Shown here piece after piece: positions 17,165 through 26,588 of a stretch of 64,000 bases of DNA (the stretch's first letter is position 1; each line of letters opens with the position of its first letter). The translations under genes were made by a program, and so were the position numbers. This DNA is from Myxococcota bacterium. Lineage in GTDB: Bacteria; Myxococcota; UBA727; JABDBI01. Location: assembly GCA_040387835.1 (NCBI GenBank), contig JAZKCZ010000002.1:855286-919285 (forward strand). The letters run 5' to 3'. The notes beneath the pieces are model-generated. The model saw nothing but the letters and a program-made list of their open reading frames with translations. It did no database searches and had not been told where the DNA came from.

Positions 17165-18767
17165 AAACGCGAAGGCCAATGAGCAGGCCTAGAATAATAA
17201 ACAAGCTGTCTTTGGTATATGCCGATTCATCGAATGCTTTTTTATCGCCTGCAAAATATCCGTGTGAAGTCAAAATAATCGCGAGGCCGATCAAGGCCAT
17301 TGCCCATTGCCCTTTGGTACTAGGTCTTCGGGAAATTATCAGGCCTATGAGCAAAATGGCCAAACAGCTGAGCGGAAAAATATCGCCCACTTGCTGATAA
17401 ATGGTGATTTCTTTGGAAAGCGGCACTTCGGCTAGTACCAGCGCTTCCTCATATAAATTGGTCGGCTGGTGAATAAACCCTCGGGAGTCCACCCACGCCG
17501 ATACGCCCGTGTTGGTCGCTCTAGCATAACTTCGCCCAACTTCTACCGAGCGCATCTGATACATGCCCAGATGCTGGTAAGGCCCAGCTGACACCCCATA
17601 CCAAGCATCGTTGGTGACGTTGATTAATAGCTCAGCGCCTTCAGCAACGAAAGCACGGCCAATCACCGGAAACACGCCTTCGTAACAAATGGTTACCGCT
17701 AAGGGAATGCCATCTGCCATTACCGTTTTAAAACCACCCGAGCGCGCAAAGCTGCCTAAATTGGGCACGATTTTTTCGACCACGTAACCAAAGGGCCAAG
17801 GCACGTACTCGCCAAAGGGAACCAAGTAATTTTTATCGAAGCGCCCTAAAATCGTACCGCTTTGATCGAGCACGTAAGCGGTGTTGTAGAAATCCCGCTG
17901 GGCATCAGTGCCCAGGGCGCTGATGATATTCACCGGCGCGAGCGTACCTAGGTTATTCAAAATCGGCCGCTGCATGTCTAATCGATAAGGATAAGAAGAT
18001 TCAGGCCAAATGACGATTTGCGCGCCGAGCGAGACAGCCTTGTTTTGCAGGTTGCTGTAGCGCTCCAAGATTTCATCGCCATACTGCGGCGCGTGATTTT
18101 TGATGCCTTGCTCGATATTGCCTTGCAGCAAAGCAACCTTGACGTTTTTTTGGGTCTCAGGTTGGTATGACCAAAGCCTTGAGAGGCCATAGGCCACCAA
18201 CGCCACGCTGACAAACAATGCCCCCCAGCACATTTTTCGGCGCACGATAACAGAAGCGATGCCTGCATTCACGAGCCCGACATAAAACACCAGGCCAAAA
18301 ACGCCGCCAACCGACGCGCCTTGCAATAATACCGGCACACTCAGCAGTGAATACGCAGATGCCCCCCAGGGAAACGATCCGATAAAGCCATAATCTCTCA
18401 GGTATTCAGTGACGCACAAAGTCACGGGAAACAGAGCAAAATAAGACCACCCAAGTCGAATACTCAAGTATCGCGCCAAAGCCGCAGCCCCCGCCAAGTA
18501 GCAGGCAATCAGCATGGTCAATAAAAAGAGCGCAAACCAACTCACCACCCAAGGCAGATGAGCAAACACATTCATGGTGATGGTTAGCCAATAGAGTGTG
18601 GCTAAGTACTGAGCAACGGTCGCGGCAAAGACGAGTTTAAAAACTTTGCCCGGAGGGAGGCGATGCGTGGCTAAGATCAGAGGCACGTAGCCAACCAGTA
18701 CTAAAAATCCCAGCGGGGTCAGTTGGCTTAGAGCCATCAATAGGCTGGAAAGCAGTGCCAAAATCAT
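17142..18767 (-). CDS. lnt: Apolipoprotein N-acyltransferase
   Basis: Inner-membrane enzyme adding the third acyl chain to lipoproteins, a mark of a Gram-negative envelope. Several TM helices are followed by a nitrilase-like domain whose catalytic Glu (WPESSYPY), Lys (DKNYLVPFGEYVP) and Cys (TICYEGVFP) are all visible. At 541 residues it is a little long, with extra C-terminal TM segments (SCLAILLIGLII and LFIILGLLIGLRVF). Its ATG overlaps the stop of the upstream kinase gene by one base (TAATG). Confidence 0.96.
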   Translation of the reverse strand: MILALLSSLLMALSQLTPLGFLVLVGYVPLILATHRLPPGKVFKLVFAATVAQYLATLYWLTITMNVFAHLPWVVSWFALFLLTMLIACYLAGAAALARYLSIRLGWSYFALFPVTLCVTEYLRDYGFIGSFPWGASAYSLLSVPVLLQGASVGGVFGLVFYVGLVNAGIASVIVRRKMCWGALFVSVALVAYGLSRLWSYQPETQKNVKVALLQGNIEQGIKNHAPQYGDEILERYSNLQNKAVSLGAQIVIWPESSYPYRLDMQRPILNNLGTLAPVNIISALGTDAQRDFYNTAYVLDQSGTILGRFDKNYLVPFGEYVPWPFGYVVEKIVPNLGSFARSGGFKTVMADGIPLAVTICYEGVFPVIGRAFVAEGAELLINVTNDAWYGVSAGPYQHLGMYQMRSVEVGRSYARATNTGVSAWVDSRGFIHQPTNLYEEALVLAEVPLSKEITIYQQVGDIFPLSCLAILLIGLIISRRPSTKGQWAMALIGLAIILTSHGYFAGDKKAFDESAYTKDSLFIILGLLIGLRVFTDRRKK

Positions 18768-20590
18768 TACAAAACAGGCTCGAAAACGCAGATGGTATTA
18801 CGGCAACCCAAGGCGCGTTGCCATTTATCATCGCTTAAGTTTTTCACTTGAATCGATGCCAGCGGTTTATCTTCCACGAATGCATCAAAGCGCCCGGCAT
18901 CGGATTCAAGCTTGGCCTGAAGCACTAAGTTCTTACTTTTGCACGGTGCCTGAATTTGCTGAACCAGTTTTAAGATGCCGTCGATTTTTTTAAATTCGGA
19001 GACCGCACAGGTACCGTCCGCAAAGGCGAGCACGCCTAATACTCTCGAAGCATCGGTAGTAACATAAAATACGCCGCCAGCTGCAGGCTCTGGTTCACCA
19101 CCCAGGCGTTCACGAGCCATGTGGTGAACTTTAGATGCGCTCATCGGTAATTTGTATTTTTCCAAGGAAATCTTGGCAGACCATGGGCCGGGAGAAGGCA
19201 CATCTTGCTCGATTAAAAGCGAGATATCGCGCCTGAAATGGCCGGCGTTGCCTTGCTTGGCTAAATACTTAATCTCTTTGGTGTAGGTTTCCCAAACGGG
19301 CGATTCGCTCTTCCAGTGCTTTTTGAGCGCCTCAAATTCGGTGCCAGTATAAATACCTTCTGCGCCCTTTTGAGAAATCACGACTTCGAGCGGATTTCTC
19401 TTAGCCAACATGATGCCTAAAATCAGGCCGGCCGCTAAAGCGATCGCGCCGAAGGAAAATCCAGGTCGTCTTACCCAAGGGGGTACGGTGGCCCACTGGG
19501 TTGGGTTTTCGGTTTGCTCTTGCCTTGGCGAATAATAGATTCTTTCAAAAGTAGAATTCTCGGGCGCTTCGTAGTTGGCCAAGTCCTTCTCCAGACTATC
19601 TAAAGCCAGGCTGAACTCTTCGGCACTTTGGTATCTTTTTTCTGGCTCTCTGGACAGCGCTTTGGATAAAGCGGCGTCAAGAGTCATTGGTGCGGGATAT
19701 TGTCGTTCGGACGGCAACGCAAATCGTCCCAGAGGTAGATCGCCCAAGATGCATTCGTAGAACATCACGCCCACCGAGTATAGGTCGGAACGTTGGTCGA
19801 CGCGTTTGGCATCAATATGCTGTTCCGGCGCCATGTAATTCACGGTCCCCATGGTCACGCGGCTGCGGGTTAAGTTAGGATGCGGGTTTGTGGCTTCGTT
19901 GAGGAGCCCGGCCAGGCCGAAGTCTACCAACACGACGCGTTCAGTGCCTTGCTCGACCAAAACGTTCTCTGGTTTTAAATCGCGATGGATAATGCCGCGG
20001 TCATGTGCCGCTTTCAGGCCTCGCAGGATTTGCCGCATATAACCGATGGTCTGTTGCAGCGTCAGCGGGCCATTTTTCAGGCAGCGCCGAAGCGTGGTAC
20101 CTTCCACATATTCCATGCAAAAGTAGTGAACTTTGGAGGCATTGCCCACGTCATAAATTGCAACGACATTGGGATGTCGTAGGGAGCTTAAGGCGGCAGA
20201 TTCGCGTTCGAAGCGAGCCACTAAATCGGCCCGAGATGACATCTCGGAGGATAAGATTTTGACGGCTGCTTGTCGTCCGGATGCAATATGCTTAGCGCTG
20301 TAAACCGAGCCCATGGCGCCTTTGCCGATTAGGTCGATTAGGTCGTATCCAGGTATGCCGGGCAGGGGGCCATTGCTGGCGGGTTTTAGTACTTCGGGTT
20401 TTGAAACATTGCCAGAATTCGAGCTGGAGTCTTTGGAAACCGCGTAACGTTTTGCCAAAGCTGGGTGAATGCCCACGCTTTTTTTGGCTTTGCCAAGGAA
20501 ATTGGTATCCGCCCAGGTGCCGCAAACTTCGCAGCGCCCAGATGTCAGTTCTGCTTGGCAGTGGCTGCAGGTCAAATTATCTTCTGACAT
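18767..20590 (-). CDS. Hanks-type serine/threonine protein kinase, membrane-anchored
   Basis: A 607-residue kinase. It starts with a zinc ribbon (Cys8, 11, 20, 23). The kinase domain follows at about residues 83-340 with GKGAMG (89-94), Lys111 in AAVK, HRDLKPEN (202-209), DFG (223-225) and MAPEQ. It then has one TM helix (about 378-396) and a ~210-residue extracytoplasmic C-terminal domain of unknown type. All catalytic residues are intact. It is coupled to a TPR gene upstream and lnt downstream, so it may sense envelope state; that role is inference. Confidence 0.95.
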   Translation of the reverse strand: MSEDNLTCSHCQAELTSGRCEVCGTWADTNFLGKAKKSVGIHPALAKRYAVSKDSSSNSGNVSKPEVLKPASNGPLPGIPGYDLIDLIGKGAMGSVYSAKHIASGRQAAVKILSSEMSSRADLVARFERESAALSSLRHPNVVAIYDVGNASKVHYFCMEYVEGTTLRRCLKNGPLTLQQTIGYMRQILRGLKAAHDRGIIHRDLKPENVLVEQGTERVVLVDFGLAGLLNEATNPHPNLTRSRVTMGTVNYMAPEQHIDAKRVDQRSDLYSVGVMFYECILGDLPLGRFALPSERQYPAPMTLDAALSKALSREPEKRYQSAEEFSLALDSLEKDLANYEAPENSTFERIYYSPRQEQTENPTQWATVPPWVRRPGFSFGAIALAAGLILGIMLAKRNPLEVVISQKGAEGIYTGTEFEALKKHWKSESPVWETYTKEIKYLAKQGNAGHFRRDISLLIEQDVPSPGPWSAKISLEKYKLPMSASKVHHMARERLGGEPEPAAGGVFYVTTDASRVLGVLAFADGTCAVSEFKKIDGILKLVQQIQAPCKSKNLVLQAKLESDAGRFDAFVEDKPLASIQVKNLSDDKWQRALGCRNTICVFEPVL

Positions 20591-21269
20591 ATCTCACTTG
20601 CTGAGGCATCGGCTCCAAATGGAATTGATACCATTCTTGACCATACCCAGTCATTTTCATTTTTTTATTATTTTGTAAGTTATTTAAGTTTGCGATGAGA
20701 TTTTTATCTGAATCGCCGAGCTTTTTTTGACCGGTTGCTAAAATATCAATGGCCTTAGAGTTGTGACCCAGTTTCCAATGGCAATAGGCCCATAGGCTCC
20801 AGAGCAAGCCTTGTTTAGCCGAATATCTGGTGGCGGATTCAAACACTTTGTCCATCTTGGTATAATCTTTATTTTTATACGCTAAAATGGCCAACATGGC
20901 GCGAGCGCTCCAATGTTTAGCGAATGATTTTTGCAGAAAAGGTCGTGCGCGTCCAAAATCTTGGCGCATAAAATATAAGCTACCGATTTGGCCATCTATG
21001 GCGCTGGCGGTAAAAAATTGCCAATTGCCGTAACGTTTTTTGACGTCTTGAAGCAGGGCAATGCCGCGATCGATGCGACCTTTTTGGATCTCTGACACAG
21101 CTGCCATCATCTCAGCTTGGGCTCCCAGTGCGATTTTTCGTGCAGCAAAAAAATAGACAACCAGTGTCACGATGACCGCTGGAATAATGGCCGCAATAAA
21201 ACTGAAGCTGGACCAAATCAAGCCGAAAACGACTAGCCCTGAGAGCAAAGCTAAACTGAGAAGAATCAT
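20577..21269 (-). CDS. Membrane protein with TPR-like repeats
   Basis: A 230-residue protein with two N-terminal TM helices (about 2-20 and 22-45) followed by helical repeats of TPR/Sel1 type (IGSLYFMRQDFGRARPFLQKS; AYCHWKLGHNSKAIDILATG). It is probably a scaffold facing one side of the inner membrane. It overlaps recO by 4 bp upstream and the kinase by 14 bp downstream, so it may be a kinase partner; that is inferred from context. Confidence 0.7.
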   Translation of the reverse strand: MILLSLALLSGLVVFGLIWSSFSFIAAIIPAVIVTLVVYFFAARKIALGAQAEMMAAVSEIQKGRIDRGIALLQDVKKRYGNWQFFTASAIDGQIGSLYFMRQDFGRARPFLQKSFAKHWSARAMLAILAYKNKDYTKMDKVFESATRYSAKQGLLWSLWAYCHWKLGHNSKAIDILATGQKKLGDSDKNLIANLNNLQNNKKMKMTGYGQEWYQFHLEPMPQQVRYVRR

Positions 21270-21859
21270 GGAACTTTAGTACCAATTTGCTTGAAAAATG
21301 CCAGACTTTTTAAGGGTGTTTGTTTATGTTGTTTTAAATGCCAGGCGAAAATATCAGCCATTTTACGCGGGTCTGTCTCGTGTGCAACTTCTTCGCTCAA
21401 AAGCCCGCAGATTTCTAACAGCTTAAATTCAAAGTGACGAATATCTTTAGTCGTAATTTCGGTGGTGGCAGCTAGGTTCAAAAAGGCATCTAGAGTTTCA
21501 AAAATCAGCGGCGCTAGGTCGTGCTCAGGAACAAAAATCTCTGTGATTTCACAGGCATAAGCTGACAGCGAAAAGCTGCGTAGGTTGCTGGCGAGTGTGC
21601 TGGTGTAAGACCCTAAATCAAGCTCAGAAAGAGTCGACAGCCCAGCGCCTTCTTTTAATTTAAAAGCCGCCCGCCCGCGCGCAGGGGTTTGGATCATGCT
21701 CCCCCGCCTTTTGGAAGGCTTCAGGCCACCCCGGCAAAACAGGCTTAATCTACCATGCTCACGAGTTAGCACCCGCGCAATGCAATCGGCCTCGCCATAG
21801 CGCACCAGGGAGGTGATAATGATGTCATCAAAGTTCACTGTAATCGAGCTCTTTGCCAA
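21266..21859 (-). CDS. recO: DNA repair protein RecO
   Basis: RecO loads RecA with RecF/RecR in gap repair. The N-terminal OB fold is recognisable (SLVRYGEADCIARVLTREHGRLSLFCRGG...KPSKRRG). At 197 residues it is shorter than usual (about 240), and the C-terminal zinc-binding cysteines are missing. The listed start overlaps the MFS gene by 32 bp; a GTG at 21836-21838 would reduce that to 11 bp. It sits in a tightly overlapping minus-strand run. Confidence 0.88.
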   Translation of the reverse strand: MAKSSITVNFDDIIITSLVRYGEADCIARVLTREHGRLSLFCRGGLKPSKRRGSMIQTPARGRAAFKLKEGAGLSTLSELDLGSYTSTLASNLRSFSLSAYACEITEIFVPEHDLAPLIFETLDAFLNLAATTEITTKDIRHFEFKLLEICGLLSEEVAHETDPRKMADIFAWHLKQHKQTPLKSLAFFKQIGTKVP

Positions 21860-23075
21860 ATGTATCAGCTAAATAGGCCAAAGAAAATAGGCTGCAAACC
21901 AATACAATTGTTCCGATAATCAGCGCGCTCTGTGGCAATGTGAAAAAGCTTCCATGAAGCGCCTGAAGCCCAGAAGTTAACAAAACCACCGACGCTCGCA
22001 TAAAGTTTGTCACGGTAATAACCGCCGTGGCCCTAATATTCGTGCCAAAATTTTCGGCCACCATGGTGACATATACCGACCAATAGCCCGCGCCGAAAAA
22101 GCCGATGGCGCAGCAAAGCGCATAAAATTCAAACGCGGTCAAAAAATGAGAATTTAAGTAAAACGTCACTAAAAAAGCGTTGATGATCAAAAAGAGCCCG
22201 ATAATGCCCCGTCGAGATTTGGTAATATGGCTTAAGGACCCGCTGACCATATCACCAGCGGCGCATCCAATGTAACAATACATGATGGCTTTGCCTGCTG
22301 AGATGCCTAAGTTGGTGCCCAGTGCCTGACGCAATTCCGGAGCAAGAGCCATTAAGATGCCTACGCAATACCAAACTGGCACGCCGACCAAAATACAAGC
22401 CAAATAGCGCATAAACGTTTGCCGCGAACGCAATAACAGCAAAACCCGACCCCGATCTTTGGCCGGCGAAGCTTCAAAAAGTTTGGATTCAAGCACGTTG
22501 AATCGCAAAAGCAGCAACAATAGCCCCATGCTGCCGCCAACAATGTAGGCGAGCTGCCAATGAAAGTAATCACCGACCAAGCTGGCGGCGACAGCGCCGA
22601 GCAGACCAAAGCTGGTTAACAAGGTGGTCCACAAGGTGCGACGATTTGCAGAAGCGGTTTCGCTGATCAGGGTAACCGCGGCGCCGACTTCACCCGAAAG
22701 CCCAAAGCCCGCAACAAATCTTAAAATGGCATAAGTGTTCAAGGTGCTGACGAAAGCATTGCCGATATTGGCGAGCGAGTAGATCAGAATGGACGCCATC
22801 ATGACCCATGTTCGGCCTTTTTTATCCCCGGCGATGCCCCAAAACAGGCCCCCAAACAGCATTCCGGCCATCTGAGCGTTCATTAACAGAATGCCGGAAT
22901 CCAAAATCTGATTTTCTGAAATACCAATGGCTCGGAGACTTTCAATGCGCACGACACCAAAGAGAATTAGGTCGTAAACATCTACGAAATAGCCCAAGGC
23001 AGCCACCACGAAAGTGAGCAGAAATGATTTCATTGGGCCTTTGTGTAGCTTTTCCAGCAGGATTAACCAAGGCAT
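21828..23075 (-). CDS. MFS transporter, metabolite:H+ symporter type
   Basis: A 415-residue inner-membrane protein with about 12 TM helices. It has a motif-A-like GDKKGR between TM2 and TM3 and an RFVAGFGLSGEVGAAVTLISE segment like those of the sugar-phosphate/aromatic-acid symporter branches. FVDVYDLILFG in TM1 matches the MHS/AAHS type. The substrate is unknown. An internal ATG (MKSFLLTFVV, 14 residues in) with AAAGG upstream could be the real start. Confidence 0.88.
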   Translation of the reverse strand: MPWLILLEKLHKGPMKSFLLTFVVAALGYFVDVYDLILFGVVRIESLRAIGISENQILDSGILLMNAQMAGMLFGGLFWGIAGDKKGRTWVMMASILIYSLANIGNAFVSTLNTYAILRFVAGFGLSGEVGAAVTLISETASANRRTLWTTLLTSFGLLGAVAASLVGDYFHWQLAYIVGGSMGLLLLLLRFNVLESKLFEASPAKDRGRVLLLLRSRQTFMRYLACILVGVPVWYCVGILMALAPELRQALGTNLGISAGKAIMYCYIGCAAGDMVSGSLSHITKSRRGIIGLFLIINAFLVTFYLNSHFLTAFEFYALCCAIGFFGAGYWSVYVTMVAENFGTNIRATAVITVTNFMRASVVLLTSGLQALHGSFFTLPQSALIIGTIVLVCSLFSLAYLADTFGKELDYSEL

Positions 23076-23093
23076 CCCTTTCGTTCAATTAAT

Positions 23094-23366
23094 ATGGCTC
23101 GCTTCTTTATCTTGGTTTTATTGTTGGCAACTGAACTTGCTTCTGTGAGCCGAATTCCGAAACCCGGTGTGATTGTATCCCTGCCTGCGGAGGTTCAGCC
23201 GAGCAAGCAGCCGCTTGTCACCATAGAAGCAGAGGACGAGTTGGTCGTAACCGATGATGAGCAACAGGCAGTTGTGACCGAAGATGCCATTGCTCCTACC
23301 GAGCTTGCGGTGGAGCCTAAACCGCCTGAAAGTTTAGGCTGCGTTTGTTCACAGGTCAGACGGTAG
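23094..23366 (+). CDS. Small exported acidic protein, unknown function
   Basis: A 90-residue protein with an N-terminal signal peptide (MARFFILVLLLATELASVS). The acidic mature part is rich in Glu, Asp, Val and Pro and ends with a Cys-Val-Cys near the C-terminus. No domain is recognisable. It diverges from the MFS gene (18 bp apart) and overlaps the next gene convergently by 18 bp. Small and unsupported by homology, so moderate confidence. Confidence 0.5.
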   Translation: MARFFILVLLLATELASVSRIPKPGVIVSLPAEVQPSKQPLVTIEAEDELVVTDDEQQAVVTEDAIAPTELAVEPKPPESLGCVCSQVRR

Positions 23367-23753
23367 TTTTTCGGGCTTATTGAGTCTGGTTCTGATTTTT
23401 TCGATGTGCGTATCGATTTCCGCTTCCATGCTGGTTAGCTTGGTGGCTAAGTGCTCTTTAAATTCTTTGGTAAAAATCGGAGAAGCGTCAACTTGGCCAA
23501 ATCTTTTGCGCAAACTTGCTTTGAAGGCTACGAGCCTTTTGTCCATCTCTTTGGCGATTTGTTCGGAAAGTTCAGGCTTTGAGTCTTTGACCTTGGCGTC
23601 GTATTCGGCGATCAGAACTTCCAACAGATTTTTTGAGTTGGCCAAAAACTCGAGTGATTTTTCTTCGAATTTTTTCAGCGCTTCCTCGAAAAAGCCAAAA
23701 CTGGGAACGGCAAGTCCCAACATAAAACTCCACGCTAGCATTGTACGCAACAT
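23349..23753 (-). CDS. Exported coiled-coil protein, unknown function
   Basis: A 134-residue protein with a signal peptide (cleavage near VPSFG) and a lysine/glutamate-rich helical mature part likely to form a coiled coil. An AAGGAG ribosome binding site lies 10 nt before the ATG. The opposite-strand frame at 23380-23781 is less likely because this strand has both a signal peptide and a ribosome site. It could be a periplasmic chaperone-like or adhesion protein; nothing specific is visible. Confidence 0.65.
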   Translation of the reverse strand: MLRTMLAWSFMLGLAVPSFGFFEEALKKFEEKSLEFLANSKNLLEVLIAEYDAKVKDSKPELSEQIAKEMDKRLVAFKASLRKRFGQVDASPIFTKEFKEHLATKLTSMEAEIDTHIEKIRTRLNKPEKLPSDL

Positions 23754-23829
23754 AGGCAGGTATCTCCTTTGCTATTCTTAACAATGCGTCAGTGGAAAAC
23801 TTTCCTCGGCCCATGATAATCTTGAGACT

Positions 23830-25308
23830 ATGCTAAAAAATATTTTAATTTTGTGCGCTTTTTTAGCTAATGGATATATTCAGGCGGCCGTCGTAGGTTT
23901 TAATAGTATATTGTATAAATTTAAAGGCGCTCAAGTTGGCTTTTTAGCGATGTCGTCTAAAAGTCACCAGATCATTGCGGAACATAACCCAAACATGTTG
24001 CTGAACCCTGCTAGCAATGTGAAACTGGTTACTACACTGGCGGCTTTGGAGCTGCTTCACCCTGAGTATAGGTTTAAAACTGACTACTATGCGACAGGCC
24101 CGGTTGAACACGGGGTGTTGAATGGCAATTTGGTAATTAAGGGTTATGGCGATCCGAGCATCAGCAATGAGCGCCTGCAATCTGTTATCAGGCGTCTGAA
24201 ACTTGTAGGCGTCGAATCGATCAGAGGCGAGCTTATTTTAGACGACAGTTTTTTCGGGGGCGAAGGGAATCCACCTGGCTGGGCGAGCGAGCAATATAGC
24301 CAAAAAATCTACACCGCCCCCATTGGCGCATTGTCGCTTAATCACAACACGGTTTCCGTGTTTATCAGGCCTGCAGAGGTAGGAGAGCCTGCGATTGTGG
24401 TGACTGACCCGCCGGTAGATTATTTTAAAACCAAAGGGTTTATCAAAACCACCGCCAAAGGCAGACGACCCATCGTTGGCTCTAAAGACGATGGTTTACG
24501 CACGGAAATCATCTTGAACGGCGGTATCGCTGTAGGCTCCAGGCCGCTGGTTGTTCGGAAAAAGGTTTATCAACCTTCTCGCTATTTTGCTTCCGTATTT
24601 AAGTACTTTTTGAGACAAGAGGGTATTGCGCTTTTAGGCGAGCAATATGGCGCTGGCTCCAGGCGCCTGATTTTGACAGACACTTCACCGATGCTTTCGC
24701 AGCTAGTGGCGGAAACGAATAAGAGCTCGAGTAATTTTTTGGCAGAGATGCTCGTGAAGGCCATTGCTGGTCAAGTGAGTGAACCTGCCAGATTTGCAGT
24801 TGGGATTGAGCAGATTACCAAATTTCTGGAGCAGAAAGTTGGCTTTAAAAAGGGCAGTTTTATCTTGTCCAATGGCTCTGGGCTGGGCACCACCAACCGT
24901 TTCACAGCCAGGCAGTTCGTGAAATTGCTCGAGTACGCACAAAAAAACTTTGAACTTTCGTCTGAATTCATGGCCTCGTTGGGCGTTGCGGGCACGCAGG
25001 GGACTTTGTCTAGGCGCATGAGGCAGGAGCCGACCTTAAGAAGTTTACGCGCAAAAACGGGAACTTTGAGGGATGTTAGCTCTCTGTCTGGCTATGTGGA
25101 AACGCGCGGCGATGATCCAGTGATATTCTCCATCTTGGTGCAGGGCAAACCAAGGGTACTTTGCAGAGCCAGATGGTTTGAAGATCGTATTGGCAATTAC
25201 TTGGCAAACTTACATACAGATGTTGAGCCTTGTATTTCGATTGAAGAAGATACCATCCCGGACGATGAAGCGATTGAAGAGGAGATGGATAATTTAGTAG
25301 GAGGATGA
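23830..25308 (+). CDS. dacB: D-alanyl-D-alanine carboxypeptidase/endopeptidase (PBP4, S13)
   Basis: Periplasmic peptidoglycan hydrolase of 492 residues. A signal peptide (to about YIQA) precedes the SxxK motif Ser62-Asn-Val-Lys65 in NPASNVKLVT. The SxN motif is in TNKSSSNFLAEM and the KTG motif in RAKTGTLRDVSSLSGY. It cleaves D-Ala-D-Ala or peptide cross-links. A GATAAT -10-like box lies 9 nt before the ATG. It is followed 1 bp later by the lytic transglycosylase, forming a wall-remodelling pair. Confidence 0.95.
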   Translation: MLKNILILCAFLANGYIQAAVVGFNSILYKFKGAQVGFLAMSSKSHQIIAEHNPNMLLNPASNVKLVTTLAALELLHPEYRFKTDYYATGPVEHGVLNGNLVIKGYGDPSISNERLQSVIRRLKLVGVESIRGELILDDSFFGGEGNPPGWASEQYSQKIYTAPIGALSLNHNTVSVFIRPAEVGEPAIVVTDPPVDYFKTKGFIKTTAKGRRPIVGSKDDGLRTEIILNGGIAVGSRPLVVRKKVYQPSRYFASVFKYFLRQEGIALLGEQYGAGSRRLILTDTSPMLSQLVAETNKSSSNFLAEMLVKAIAGQVSEPARFAVGIEQITKFLEQKVGFKKGSFILSNGSGLGTTNRFTARQFVKLLEYAQKNFELSSEFMASLGVAGTQGTLSRRMRQEPTLRSLRAKTGTLRDVSSLSGYVETRGDDPVIFSILVQGKPRVLCRARWFEDRIGNYLANLHTDVEPCISIEEDTIPDDEAIEEEMDNLVGG

Positions 25309-25309
25309 T

Positions 25310-26587
25310 TTGAAAATTGCTGCCTTATCCGTTTTCTTTGCGCTTGGCGTCCTTGCTCAAAGTGTGAGCTTGTCTGATGAGCCAGCGGAGATCGAACAAT
25401 CCGCGCCCTCCACAGATGTGGCACTTTCCTCCGATTTTGATATTTTCCCCAGGCCACAGATTTTGCTTCCGAATATCGCCTTCTGGAGACGAGTCTACGG
25501 TGAGTTGACCAGCAATCAGATTATCTTTTCAGACGCCGAAGATCTGTCTTTGGTTTATCGGGTTATGACAGTGCCTGGTTCTGGCAGAACCAGAGAACAA
25601 GCGATTAAGCAGGCAAAGGCGGAGATTGCTACCGTTTTAAAAGAACTGGATGCTTGTGAGCCTGACTCTAGAGACGGCCTGCCCGGGTTGGCGGGGGAGA
25701 TTTACGAAGCCCTCAAAGACAACCCTCGGGAGGATAAATTTCGAAGATGGGATTTTATTAGGGCGCAAACTGGCCTCAAAAATCAGTTTAGGGAAGGCTA
25801 TATGCGCTCTGGAGCTCACGAAAATGAGATCAGATCCAGGCTTCGCAGGGCCGGTCTGCCGGAAGAATTAATCGGTATTGTATTTGTGGAGAGCTTATTT
25901 CACCCAAAGTCGAAGTCCAGTGTAGGCGCCACGGGTATTTGGCAGTTTATGAGGCGCACAGCTTTTGAATACATGCGTGTTAATCGTTTGGTGGATGAGC
26001 GGCTTGACCCGATTGTGTCTACTGAAGCCGCTATTCGTTATATCCAGTCAGCAAAGTCCAGCCTGGTTGAGTGGCCGCTGATTATTACATCCTATAATTA
26101 TGGCCGAGGCGGCATGGCCAAGGCTGCCCAAATGGTTGGCTCTAGAGATTTTGAAGTGATTCTGAAAAATTATCAAAATCCGCGCTTTGGTTTTGCGGCC
26201 CGCAATTATTATGCCGAGTTTTTGGCGGCGGTTGATGTTTACAGGCAGGCTAAACAGATCTTTCCAGATGCTCAGCCGATCACGCATTGGGCCTACGATG
26301 TGATTCAGTTGCCTAAGGCGGTATCTGTCACGGATTTACTTTCCACGAGAGCGGTTGAGGCTGTTTGGCTTAAAACCTATAATCCAGCTTTAACTTCTTT
26401 TGCACATAGAGGCAGAGAAATCTTGCCCAAAGGCTTTACGCTGCGGGTGCCATCGGCGGATCGCAAACGTTTGGAGGCTCGCTTGGCATTTTTGCCGGAG
26501 CGCAAGACCCGAAAATCCCGAAAAAGAGCCCGGCTCAGCACATGCCACTTTACACAATTGCCTACAGCAACCATTATGACCGACTAA
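25310..26587 (+). CDS. mltD: MltD-like membrane-bound lytic transglycosylase
   Basis: A 425-residue SLT-domain enzyme that cleaves the MurNAc-GlcNAc bond. It uses a TTG start directly after dacB, with AGGAGG 5 nt upstream. A signal peptide is followed by a helical region and the SLT domain: the catalytic Glu is in VFVESLFHP, then SSVGATGIWQFM and SYNYGRGGM. MltD proteins normally end in LysM repeats; here only a degenerate LysM-like stretch (VSVTDLLSTRAVEAVWLKTYNP) remains and the last ~25 residues look unstructured. Confidence 0.9.
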   Translation: MKIAALSVFFALGVLAQSVSLSDEPAEIEQSAPSTDVALSSDFDIFPRPQILLPNIAFWRRVYGELTSNQIIFSDAEDLSLVYRVMTVPGSGRTREQAIKQAKAEIATVLKELDACEPDSRDGLPGLAGEIYEALKDNPREDKFRRWDFIRAQTGLKNQFREGYMRSGAHENEIRSRLRRAGLPEELIGIVFVESLFHPKSKSSVGATGIWQFMRRTAFEYMRVNRLVDERLDPIVSTEAAIRYIQSAKSSLVEWPLIITSYNYGRGGMAKAAQMVGSRDFEVILKNYQNPRFGFAARNYYAEFLAAVDVYRQAKQIFPDAQPITHWAYDVIQLPKAVSVTDLLSTRAVEAVWLKTYNPALTSFAHRGREILPKGFTLRVPSADRKRLEARLAFLPERKTRKSRKRARLSTCHFTQLPTATIMTD

Positions 26588-26588
26588 T

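Noticed and set aside
23380-23781. 133-codon plus-strand frame
   Set aside because: The opposite strand has a signal peptide, coiled-coil protein and AAGGAG ribosome site over the same bases.
26520-26587. Possible frameshift hiding a LysM domain at the end of MltD
   Set aside because: Reading the next frame gives only a weak YTIAYSN-like stretch, not a convincing LysM, so I keep the gene as it stands.
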